Positions 56,137 through 64,000 of a stretch of DNA of 64,000 bases are shown here, one piece after another. The notes under the pieces are model-generated. The model made no database searches. It saw only the letters and a program-made list of their open reading frames with translations, and was not told the origin of the DNA. Made by a program: the position numbers and the translations under genes. Location of the stretch: contig NZ_BAGX02000032.1 of assembly GCF_000320505.1 (NCBI RefSeq), positions 1 through 64,000 on the forward strand. Reading direction: 5' to 3'. The DNA comes from Methanobrevibacter boviskoreani JH1 (GTDB lineage: Archaea > Methanobacteriota > Methanobacteria > Methanobacteriales > Methanobacteriaceae). How positions within the stretch are numbered: the first letter of the stretch is position 1; every line of letters starts with the position of its first letter.

Positions 56137-57039
56137 ATGGATATAATTTCAACCTTTTTAACAATTTTTGTAATATTATTAATAGGATTTATAGCTAAGC
56201 GCTCTGATTTTATAAGTGAAAGTGAAGGCGTTACCATTAATAAGGTGGTTGTTAATTTAGCAATGCCATGTCTTGTTTTTAATTCATTGTATTCTGAGAA
56301 TATGTCTCTTTTACCAGTACTGGGTAAATTTCCAATTGTTGGTTTTATCACTGCTTTTATATGTTTTATAATTTCATATTATATCTTAACATTGATGGAT
56401 TTACCAGACAAGCAGAAATGGGCAATAATATCTGTTGTTATTATGGGAAATACTGGTTTCGTAGGTTTTCCTGTTATTAGTGGTGTTTTTGGTTCAAGCG
56501 GTCTATTAAGGGCAATTTTTTTTAATATTACTGATGTTTTAATGATGGTTGTTGTTTATTTAATGTTTGTAATTAAGTTTGGCGGATCATATGGGAAAGC
56601 TATTGAAAGGATTATCAGGTTTCCAGTTTTATGGGCTTTAATTATAGGGGTTGTGTTTTCATTTTATAACGTTTCAATAGGCCCTGTCCTATCAAATGTT
56701 ATTAAGTACTTGGCAGACATGACAATACCATTAATTATTTTGTCATTAGGTTTATCAATGAAATTTGATAATATAAGGGATAAGATAGGTTTAACATTAA
56801 CAGGTACCGTATTAAAATTGTTTTTATATCCATTTATAGCATTTTTTATCATAAAGCTACTTGGATTAACAGGTTTTAATAGTACAATTGCTCTTGTAGA
56901 ATCTGCCATGCCTTCTGCAATGTTGGCTATTTCATATGTTATGGAATTTAAATTAGACACTGAGCTAACATCAAGTATCATTGTTTTGGATACTTTAATA
57001 TCTTTAGTAACTCTTCCTATTTTAATATCCCTTATTTAA
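56137..57039 (+). CDS. AEC (auxin efflux carrier) family transporter
   Basis: 300 residues with about ten membrane helices in two inverted halves. Landmarks are AMPCLVFNSLYSENM (~35), IISVVIMGNTGFVGFPVISGVFG (~100-120), ADMTIPLIILSLGLSMKF (~195-212) and ALVESAMPSAMLAISYVMEF (~255). Relatives in archaea and bacteria export or import carboxylates; the substrate here is unknown. The ATG at 56137 follows ATGAGGCTTTTA, which supplies a weak ribosome site; the ATG at 56125 is the alternative. It has its own promoter region. Confidence 0.9.
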   Translation: MDIISTFLTIFVILLIGFIAKRSDFISESEGVTINKVVVNLAMPCLVFNSLYSENMSLLPVLGKFPIVGFITAFICFIISYYILTLMDLPDKQKWAIISVVIMGNTGFVGFPVISGVFGSSGLLRAIFFNITDVLMMVVVYLMFVIKFGGSYGKAIERIIRFPVLWALIIGVVFSFYNVSIGPVLSNVIKYLADMTIPLIILSLGLSMKFDNIRDKIGLTLTGTVLKLFLYPFIAFFIIKLLGLTGFNSTIALVESAMPSAMLAISYVMEFKLDTELTSSIIVLDTLISLVTLPILISLI

Positions 57040-57315
57040 ATTTCTTTTTTTTTACTTGGTTTTTATTTTGAATTGAGGTTTATTTATTTAACTAAATCTT
57101 AAAACTTTTTTTATAAAATAAATTCCTATTTAAATATTAGATAAATTAATCTTGTAATTTTTATAAACTATTTATATTATTAAAGACAAATTAAATATAA
57201 TCTATAAAAATATTTAGTATGTTTATTATTGGTTAGAGATTATTACCTATAATATATTACGAATTATTAAAATTTTTTTCATTTATTATTATTTATAATT
57301 AATTTTGGGGATATA

Positions 57316-58332
57316 ATGGCTTACAAAATGTATGATGAAATAATGGAACAACCAGGAGCCTTAAGAAAAACTTTTGACTCAGAGAAAACTTTAATGGATG
57401 AAGTTTCATCAATAATTTTAGAGAAGGATAATATATATTTAGTTGGTTGTGGAAGTTCCATCTCAACATGTTATTCTGTTAGAGATGCTTTAGAGATGGT
57501 TTCAACATTAAGTGTTCGAGTTTTTACAGGATTTGAATTTTATTATAATAAGAAATTGATTAAAGATGAGAATTCTATAGTTATCTTAACTTCACAATCT
57601 GGGGAAACTGGTGATACTCTATCATCACTTAGAAGGGCAAAGGAATATGGTATTGATACTGTAGCTATTTCAAATGAACCTGGAAGTTCAATGATTAAAG
57701 AGGCAGATTATTCTATTATTACAAGAGGGAATCGTGAAACAGCTATTCTTGGAACTAAAACATATGTTACCCAATTGGCTGCATTGTATTATATATTGTT
57801 TAAAGCTTCAGATTATGAAAATAAAGATGAACTATTATCCCAATTATTAGATATTCCTGATTTGATTGAAAGACTTATTAAAGAAACTGAAGAGGATAAT
57901 AAAGCTTTGGCCGAGGAATATAAAGATGAGGATTTATTCTATTGTCTAGGAAGCGGTCCAAACTTTGGTCTTTCATATAAACTAGCCATGACAATGTTTA
58001 TGGAAGGAGCTATTAAACATGCATGTCCTGTTTATGCTGCTGAATTTAGACATGGTCTTATAGAAAGAGCAGAGAAAGATGTTCCAGTTGTATTTTTAGA
58101 TTCTGATTTTGAATCAGATGTAATTACTAAAAAAGCTATTGGATATTCTAAGAATCTTGAGATGAAAATAATCTTGTATAATCTATCTGACTATGTTGAT
58201 GATGATTTTGATAAATTGTTATCTCCATTTGCATTTATTGTACCACTTGAATGGTTTATCTATTATTTAGCTCACTTCAATGGTGAAGATCCAGGTAGTA
58301 CAAGACATATTGGAAAGGTTAGATCTGATTAA
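57316..58332 (+). CDS. SIS-domain sugar isomerase (GlmS isomerase-like)
   Basis: 338 residues that match the isomerase half of glucosamine-6-phosphate synthase, without the glutaminase half. It opens [16 protein letters not shown]. The first SIS domain has [18 protein letters not shown] and [23 protein letters not shown]; the second has [40 protein letters not shown] and a C-terminal HIGKVRSD tail. It likely removes or moves an amino group on a sugar phosphate (deaminase or isomerase type), or works with a separate amidotransferase not in the window. Start follows TTTTGGGGATATA. Confidence 0.87.
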   Translation: MAYKMYDEIMEQPGALRKTFDSEKTLMDEVSSIILEKDNIYLVGCGSSISTCYSVRDALEMVSTLSVRVFTGFEFYYNKKLIKDENSIVILTSQSGETGDTLSSLRRAKEYGIDTVAISNEPGSSMIKEADYSIITRGNRETAILGTKTYVTQLAALYYILFKASDYENKDELLSQLLDIPDLIERLIKETEEDNKALAEEYKDEDLFYCLGSGPNFGLSYKLAMTMFMEGAIKHACPVYAAEFRHGLIERAEKDVPVVFLDSDFESDVITKKAIGYSKNLEMKIILYNLSDYVDDDFDKLLSPFAFIVPLEWFIYYLAHFNGEDPGSTRHIGKVRSD

Positions 58333-58377
58333 ATATTTTTATTTTTATTTAACTGTTTCTTCTACTTATTTTAACAA

Positions 58378-58463
58378 TTTTTATTTAATTTTTTGTTTTT
58401 CTGATTTTAGGTTTTAGCTATTTTTATTTAATTTTTTATTTTTCTGATTTTAGGTTTTAACTA
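58378..58463. repeat. 43-bp tandem duplication
   Basis: Two back-to-back copies, 58378-58420 and 58421-58463, differ by only two G/A changes. Each carries TTTTTCTGATTTTAGGTTTTA. The rest of the 58333-58791 spacer between convergent genes is AT-rich with no gene. Confidence 0.85.
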
Positions 58464-58791
58464 TGATTTATTGCTTTATTAAAAAGATTATTCTATTTAT
58501 TGATTTTTAAAATAAGATTAATCGATATTACTTTATTATAAAAGATTATTTTTATTTATCGGGTTTTTAAAATAGGCTTAGTAAATTAATGATAATTAAA
58601 ATTAAAAAATTATTTAATTATTAATTTTATAAAAATACGCTAATTGGTTAAGATGATATAAAAATTATAAAAATCATTTAATTTTTAAAATGGTTGAAAA
58701 TAGTAATGTAGGTTTAAAAATCAATTGAATACTATTGAAATATTCAATGTGTTTATAAAAAAGTAAAAAAAGATTTGAATAATTAATTTAA

Positions 58792-59316
58792 TTATTCAAC
58801 AGTTACATTGTAAGTTTTTGGTTTACGTTTAGGAATAGTTACAGTTACAGTACCATTATCATATTCAGCGGTAGATTTTTTAGATGCTACCCTTTCAGGT
58901 AATTTGACTATTCTTTTTGCAAAACCAGCAGTTCTGCCTTTAACTAAAAATTTAAGTTCTTTTTCTGGCTTTACATTTTCATCTTTTTCGGAATCTGATT
59001 CTTCAGTTTCCTCTACTTGCGGATTAATAATGCTATTTATCTCATCCTTAAATGATTCAAATTCACAAGTGATTATGACACTTTGATCTTCAATTTCAAT
59101 ATTGACTGTGTCTTTAGGAGCTCCAGGAATGTCTGCTCTTAGGTAATAATTCTCATCATCTTCAAGTAAATCTACACTAATTTTGGTTGGTAATGTATCC
59201 CTATAATCATTAATCATATCTTCTAAACTTTTACTTGCAGATTTAATACTAATTACAAAGTCGTCTGCAGCTTTTTGAGCTTTTTCTTTACCGTCGGAAA
59301 AATCACTTCTGTCCAT
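58792..59316 (-). CDS. Hsp20/alpha-crystallin family small heat-shock protein
   Basis: 174 residues. The alpha-crystallin domain runs from ISVDLLEDDENYYLRADIPGAPKDTVNIEIEDQSVIITC through FAKRIVKLPERVASKKSTAEYDNGTVTVTIPKR (A-x-x-x-NG-V-L-like motif). A Glu/Lys-rich insert (~107-132, NPQVEETEESDSEKDENVKPEKE) splits the domain. The N-terminal ~45 residues are a helical arm. It holds unfolding proteins for refolding. It starts after ATAGGAGACAAAACT; AT-rich TTATATAAA at 59346-59357 is the likely TATA box. Confidence 0.93.
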   Translation of the reverse strand: MDRSDFSDGKEKAQKAADDFVISIKSASKSLEDMINDYRDTLPTKISVDLLEDDENYYLRADIPGAPKDTVNIEIEDQSVIITCEFESFKDEINSIINPQVEETEESDSEKDENVKPEKELKFLVKGRTAGFAKRIVKLPERVASKKSTAEYDNGTVTVTIPKRKPKTYNVTVE

Positions 59317-59700
59317 AGTTTTGTCTCCTATATTTTTTAAAGGGAAATTTATATAACATTTATAGATATATTTATCTTGTTTATAAATTTTTTCGAAAAC
59401 TTATACTTTTTTTAGATTTTGATTAATCTATTCTATTTTTATAAATAGGATAATTTTTTTTAAATTGTTTTTAGATTGTTTATTCAATCAATTAATGATT
59501 ATTATATTAAAAAGAGTTAATATTAAAAGATTTTTTTAAAAAATTAAGAAATATTTTTCAATTAATCATCATTTAATAAAGTATTTCAAAACTTAAAATA
59601 GATATTCTAAGGAGAATTATGAAATAATATTGATATTAATGTATCTAAGTAAGATGCTTAAAAGTTAAAAAAAGTCGTTTTTAAAAGTTAAAAGATAGTA
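59317..59700. other. Hsp20 promoter region and AT-rich spacer
   Basis: Its right side carries the 3' end of the NOG1 transcript with AAAAAAGTCGTTTTTAAAAG. Near 59346-59372 lie two TATA-like elements for hsp20. No gene is seen. Confidence 0.4.
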
Positions 59701-60738
59701 TTAGTAGTAATCATCATCATCTGGATATTTACTACGTGGAATTTTTTCAATACTATCAAATTTTGTAAGTATTTCATCTATACCATTACCTTCATATGCA
59801 GATATGATTAAAGGGTTTTCTGTTTTTTCAATGAATTGATTAATATATTCGTAGTTTTCACCTTTCTTATCATATTCTGTAAGGTCTATTTTATTAAACA
59901 GTGGTATGAATGGTATATCAAAAATATTCTGGATTTCACAGAATAGATTATATTGATTTTCAAGATAATAACCACAGGTTTCAGATGCATCGAAAATAAA
60001 TAAAATGGTATCTGCCAAATCCTCGAGTGCTACAATTGCATTTAATTCAATGTCATTCATATCTCCAATAGGTCTGTCAAGTAAACCTGGAGTATCAATA
60101 ATCTGAATATCCTGCCAATGTCTTTCAATATGACCAATCTGAATACCTTTGGTTGTAAATGGATAGTTTGCAACTTCAGGTTCTGCATCTGTTAACTGTC
60201 TAAGTAATGTTGATTTACCTACATTTGGAAAACCTGCAATTACAACTGTTGTAGCCTCAAAGTTAACTGTAGGCATATTTCTAAGTCTATTTTTAGCAAA
60301 GTCTAGAAAATCAAGATCTTTTGAAATCTTTTTTACAACAGATGATATTCTTCCATAAGCTTGTTTACGTAAAGTATTTGCTCTTTCAGGAGCTGATTTT
60401 CTAATCCTGTTTCTATATTCATCTTCTAATTGGGATATAATACCATATGCCCAATTTATACCTCCAAGTGCTTGTTTTAAATCATCCACACCTACGGTAA
60501 TATCTATATAGTCCTGATAGAACTCAGGTAACTCTTCAATTTCAGGAGTTCTGTCTATTATCATTTTAAGTTTAGCTTCAATTACTTGACATGCAGTGGT
60601 TACTCTTACTTCCTCAATTCTTTTCCCTTTGATACGTTTAGGTATTTTTTCAGACCTTTTCATATCAGCTGCCTTTTTTCCTCTGCTAAAACCTTTGTCT
60701 AACAGTTCCTCAACTGTTGGTATTGTTGGTATCATCAT
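59701..60738 (-). CDS. NOG1-type GTP-binding protein
   Basis: 345 residues. The N-terminal helical part is typical of archaeal NOG1 ([22 protein letters not shown]...). The GTPase core has G1 G169-FPNVGKS, G3 [20 protein letters not shown] and G4 NKIDL. A short acidic tail ends DDDDYY. NOG1 relatives help large-subunit ribosome assembly. It lies 63 bp after the AMMECR1 gene on the same strand and starts after ATGTGATAAT. Confidence 0.92.
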   Translation of the reverse strand: MMIPTIPTVEELLDKGFSRGKKAADMKRSEKIPKRIKGKRIEEVRVTTACQVIEAKLKMIIDRTPEIEELPEFYQDYIDITVGVDDLKQALGGINWAYGIISQLEDEYRNRIRKSAPERANTLRKQAYGRISSVVKKISKDLDFLDFAKNRLRNMPTVNFEATTVVIAGFPNVGKSTLLRQLTDAEPEVANYPFTTKGIQIGHIERHWQDIQIIDTPGLLDRPIGDMNDIELNAIVALEDLADTILFIFDASETCGYYLENQYNLFCEIQNIFDIPFIPLFNKIDLTEYDKKGENYEYINQFIEKTENPLIISAYEGNGIDEILTKFDSIEKIPRSKYPDDDDYY

Positions 60739-60801
60739 ATTATCACATAAAAATAATTAAAATAAATTAAAATGGTAGAATCTAAAATAAGCATGTGAAT
60801 T

Positions 60802-61365
60802 CTATTCCTCATCAAATATTTGACCCTGGAATTTATATAGTTTTATCTCATCACTTCTCCAAGCATTAGGTGAAAGTCCTGCCTTAAGACAGGTATGTGA
60901 TAGAAATTCATCCTCATCCATATTATTTTCTGTAGCTACTTGTGGAAGTAATAAACCTCTGTTAAACCCTTGTTCAACAATTAAACCATCTTCACCAATA
61001 TTAATATTATCTAAATATTTTTCTTTTGGTACATCAATAAGTTGTGGCTTTGTTAAAACTGTTAATTCTATTTTAATACTTTCAAGTTCATCTTCAGTTA
61101 CAATAGGGAATCTGTAATCAGAAACGGCAGCAGATATTGCAGAATTAATGGTAGCTTCAATAAGTGGTAAAACTGGTTCAGGATAACCAATACATCCTCT
61201 GAGTTTGCTGTTTTTATTTAAAGTTACAAATACTCCTAAATTTTCATATAAATTTTCTGGACAGGTTTCTGGAACTTTAATTTTTATCCTATTATTTAAG
61301 TATATCTCAATTGCCTCTCTTGCAACATCAATAAGATATTGACCATCTTCTTCAGTTAATACCAT
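60802..61365 (-). CDS. AMMECR1 domain protein
   Basis: 187 residues, one AMMECR1 domain (TIGR00296; AmmeMemoRadiSam protein A). The invariant LRGCIGYPEPVLPL lies near residues 55-68 and the closing NAWRSDEIKLYKFQGQIF near 165-183. Its function is unproven; it is often clustered with Memo and a radical SAM enzyme in other genomes, but neither is in the window. Start follows TAGGTGATAAA. Confidence 0.92.
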   Translation of the reverse strand: MVLTEEDGQYLIDVAREAIEIYLNNRIKIKVPETCPENLYENLGVFVTLNKNSKLRGCIGYPEPVLPLIEATINSAISAAVSDYRFPIVTEDELESIKIELTVLTKPQLIDVPKEKYLDNINIGEDGLIVEQGFNRGLLLPQVATENNMDEDEFLSHTCLKAGLSPNAWRSDEIKLYKFQGQIFDEE

Positions 61366-61691
61366 TTTATCACCTAAATTTTATTTTAAGTATTTAATGA
61401 ACTTTAATGTATTAAGAATTTAATAATCATTACTTATATTTTTCTTAAATAATTTTAAAATAATTAATTAAAAATCAGTTTATAAAATTATTATAATAAA
61501 TTATGTTTTCATTATTAAAAAATTTTTACTTAATTATTATTTAATTATAATATTATAACATATAAAAAAGTATTATTCTTTTAATAGAATCTTAAAAAAA
61601 TTATTCTCTTTTAAAAAATAGTATAATAATTATATTAAAAGTTAATATAATTATTTTTCTTTATTTATAAAAATGGATATCTGATTTAATC

Positions 61692-61857
61692 GTTTGAATT
61701 TAAATTATGATGTTTTTCACATAAAACAGATATTTAATCTGGTCTTAGATTTTAAATTCAAACTATAATATTTTTCACATAAAACAGATATTTAATCTGG
61801 TCTTAGATTTTAAATTCAAACTATAATATTTTTCACATAAAACAGATGTTTGATCTA
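61692..61857. repeat. 58-bp tandem repeat with internal hairpin, 3' side of tldD
   Basis: TTTTTCACATAAAACAGAT recurs at 61713, 61771 and 61829, an exact period of 58 bp. Copies 1 and 2 are almost identical and copy 3 runs into the tldD stop codon; a degenerate earlier unit lies at about 61670. Each full unit holds CAGAT-ATTTA-ATCTG, a 5-bp stem that on the minus strand is followed by TTTTATG. This looks like stacked 3'-end stems. No spacers differ between the units, so it is not a CRISPR array. The left part of the 61366-61854 spacer has no gene. Confidence 0.85.
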
Positions 61858-63222
61858 GTTACTTCCACCTACAATGGCATTTTGAATTCTTGTATGTGGT
61901 CCTCCATCACCTACAGGAGCTATTTGTCCATCTTTACCACAGAATCCAACACTGGTTTTAAAGTCAGAACCTAATCCGTCAATATGTTTAAGGGTTTCAA
62001 GTATATTACCACTTAATGAAACATCACGTAATGGTGTGGTTAGCTCACCATTTTCAATTTTGAATGCCTCACTTGCATTGAATTGGAATATTCCTTTACC
62101 AGTATCTACTTGTCCGCCTCTTGAACCTTTAAGGTAAATTCCGTCTCTGATATCCTCTATAAGTTCATCGAAACTCATATCTCCAGGTTCAAGATAAGTG
62201 TTACTCATTCTTACAATAGGTTGGTCTGATATGGCAGATCTCGCATTTCCTGATGATTTCATACCTAATTTTCCTGCAGATTCCCTTGAGGATAAAAGGG
62301 AAACCAATTTACCATTCTCAACTACATGGTTTTTAAAGGTTTTAACTCCCTCTGTGTCATATTCATAATGACCAAAGGCATCCATTGTAGGGTCATCATA
62401 AATATTTACAATATCAGATCCTATTTGCTGATTCATCTTATCTTTTAAGATTGAATCATCCTGAAGTATTAAATCAGATTCAATTGCATGACCTAATGCC
62501 TCATGAATCATAACTCCAGTTAATGTATTGTCTGTAACAATTGGAAATTGTCCTGATGGAGCAGCTTCTGCTTTTAACAATCTTTTTGCAGTTTCAGCAA
62601 CATTTCTTCCAAATGATTCAATATCGGTGTCTTTTATAACCTCATATCCTTTAGCGCCACCAACACTGTCATGTCCTATTTGGATGAGTTCCCCATTACT
62701 TGCAATAACGTTTAACCACATGCCTACTCTTGTCTGATCTGTTATAATATTGGTTCCTTCACTGTTTAGAAAGACATTCTGGCTTTCACTGTCTGAATAG
62801 TTAATTCCGATACTTATAACATCATCGAGGCTTGCTGCTTTATTTGCATCCTTAATTGTTTCAATCTTTTCATCAATGCTTACTGATGATACCGGTATTT
62901 TCCTTGGAGTTTTGATTTTATCATTAATTACATCTGCATCGGCAAGTTCCACATCACTCTTTAAACTGTTTGATATCTTAATTGCAGTTTTGGATACCTC
63001 TTCAATTTTTGATAAATCATTGGTAAATGCAAATCCCCATGCACCATTTTTTAGAACCCTGACTCTAGCTCCATTTGTTATTCCAGTATTAATTTCCTGA
63101 ATTTTATTATCTTTCATAACGATATTAGTACCGTTTCCACTACCTGCTCTAATATCTACATAATCTACTTCTTTTTCGATTTTTGTTATGAGTTGTTCTA
63201 ATTGATCTAAATCATATTCCAT
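61855..63222 (-). CDS. tldD: TldD metalloprotease
   Basis: 455 residues. The zinc motif H240-E-A-L-G-H244 lies in VMIHEALGHAIESDL. Other landmarks are DYVDIRAGSGNGTNIVMKDNKIQEI near the start and GGQVDTGKGIFQFNASEAF near 370, then FCGKDGQIAPVGDGGPHTRI at the end. With PmbA/TldE it forms a heterodimeric protease for small unfolded peptides; the partner gene is not in the window and may lie beyond. Start follows CAGGTTTTATT. The 58-bp repeats overlap its 3' end. Confidence 0.95.
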   Translation of the reverse strand: MEYDLDQLEQLITKIEKEVDYVDIRAGSGNGTNIVMKDNKIQEINTGITNGARVRVLKNGAWGFAFTNDLSKIEEVSKTAIKISNSLKSDVELADADVINDKIKTPRKIPVSSVSIDEKIETIKDANKAASLDDVISIGINYSDSESQNVFLNSEGTNIITDQTRVGMWLNVIASNGELIQIGHDSVGGAKGYEVIKDTDIESFGRNVAETAKRLLKAEAAPSGQFPIVTDNTLTGVMIHEALGHAIESDLILQDDSILKDKMNQQIGSDIVNIYDDPTMDAFGHYEYDTEGVKTFKNHVVENGKLVSLLSSRESAGKLGMKSSGNARSAISDQPIVRMSNTYLEPGDMSFDELIEDIRDGIYLKGSRGGQVDTGKGIFQFNASEAFKIENGELTTPLRDVSLSGNILETLKHIDGLGSDFKTSVGFCGKDGQIAPVGDGGPHTRIQNAIVGGSN

Positions 63223-63301
63223 AATAAAACCTGAATATTTTTTTTAAAATAAATTATAATAATATAATATATTATATATGATTATTTATATTAAGTATTT
63301 C

Positions 63302-63410
63302 AAATTTAGTAAACTTTCTTATAAAGTTCGATTTTAATAATTTTATATTTTATAAATTTAAAATTTAGTAATTTTTTTAAAGTTTAGTTTTAATAATTTT
63401 ATATTTTATT
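63302..63410. repeat. 59-bp tandem duplication
   Basis: AAATTTAGTA begins copies at 63302 and 63361, and both hold TTTTAATAATTTTATATTTTAT at matching offsets. The copies are AT-rich and noncoding, upstream of tldD. Confidence 0.65.
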
Positions 63411-64000
63411 GATCTAGGATTCGGTAAATTTTATTTTTAACTTCAATTTTAGTATACTTGATCCTTGGCTTAAACTTTATAAATTCCATAATTATAATTT
63501 CAATTTTTATAGATTTTCTTTTGACCTTTTTTTTAGTAAAATTTATATTATAAAAATTACTTAAATTTACACTCGAAGTAATAAATTTTTTACAGTTTTT
63601 TTTGAGAATATCATTATTTTTATTGTTATAAGTTATAATTATTTTCAATTTTTTAAAAAGGATTTAGATTTGCTTATTTTTGGATAATAAGCCTGATTTG
63701 TCTTAAATTGATTTTAGTTTATATTAGAACTAATCTTTTTAAATTTAAAACTAATCTTTTTAATGAGATTTAATTTATAAAACTAATTATTATTAAGACT
63801 CTTTATTAATACTTGATAAATTATTATTTTTAAAATAATTCAGATATTTTTATTCAATTTTGATGGAATTAGGTTAAATTTATTTAAAATTGATTTTAAC
63901 TTTTATAAAATGGTCTTTCTTTTTTAAATATCAATTGATTTATTCTTTTTTAGATTAAATAATTAATATATAATTATTCTTTCTTTATTAACCTATAATT
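63411..64000. other. AT-rich region at right edge
   Basis: No supported gene. A minus-strand open frame at 63406-63648 has low-complexity Lys/Ile/Asn content and no ribosome site. ACTAATCTTTTTAA occurs twice near 63730 and 63750. The window ends inside this spacer. Confidence 0.45.

Noticed and set aside
61670-61857. CRISPR array
   Set aside because: Repeats are contiguous 58-bp units with no unique spacers, and no cas genes are in the window.
63406-63648. Minus-strand open frame of 80 codons
   Set aside because: Lys/Ile/Asn-rich as expected from AT-rich noncoding DNA; no Shine-Dalgarno, no partner, and overlaps a tandem repeat.

Overview
The window comes from a very AT-rich methanogenic archaeon, most likely order Methanobacteriales and close to Methanobrevibacter or Methanosphaera; I cannot fix the species. 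The information-processing genes are archaeal: DnaG-type primase, Gar1, TFB, aRF1, aIF5A and a short XerA-like recombinase. The coenzyme F430 synthase gene (cfbE) marks a methanogen. Ribosome binding sites are of two kinds, GGAGG-like and GGTGAT-like. The left edge cuts a tRNA-Gln(UUG).

Layout. Positions 1-7.2 kb hold tRNA-Gln, a DUF1284 protein, bioY, an RraA-like protein, dnaG, xerA, and the gar1-tfb pair. Positions 7.5-11.8 kb hold a TauE/SafE permease that seems to start at ATT, an unknown membrane protein, and a fused GT2/MurG-like glycosyltransferase. Positions 11.8-13.3 kb hold small genes that look like a decayed phage head module, including an XkdF-like prohead protease. Positions 13.5-20.9 kb hold a secreted protein, pyrH, a small Zn-ribbon membrane protein, two YbjQ proteins (one fused to a membrane domain), aRF1, a Gfo/Idh/MocA dehydrogenase and a PyrE-like regulator. 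Positions 21.3-28.6 kb hold an apparent argDC-nadK-cfbE-hemC operon facing aIF5A and agmatinase, so tetrapyrrole/F430, NADP and polyamine functions sit together. A pyridoxamine kinase follows.

Positions 30.6-42.0 kb are the most interesting region, an AT-rich defence island: a PLD-like/SNF2 helicase, a DUF4391 protein, a type III Mod gene, a Res gene and a second Mod gene. The first mod is split by a frameshift exactly at a run of eight AG dinucleotides. Its number of units would decide ON or OFF, as in bacterial phase-variable mod genes. The second mod is intact and has a T interrupting the same tract. The two mods share three gap-free, nearly identical blocks around unrelated recognition regions, so the locus can in principle switch by tract slippage and reshuffle specificity by recombination. 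A frameshifted adhesin-like gene follows.

Positions 44.0-64.0 kb hold beta-carbonic anhydrase, archaeal ornithine cyclodeaminase, adenine deaminase, a five-gene nickel/peptide-type ABC importer with an eleven-element TATTAC/GTAATA array upstream, a divergent GNAT acetyltransferase, a DUF447 protein, an AEC transporter, a SIS sugar isomerase, Hsp20, a NOG1 GTPase, AMMECR1 and TldD. Several spacers carry short tandem duplications of 43, 58, 59, 61 and about 90 bp.
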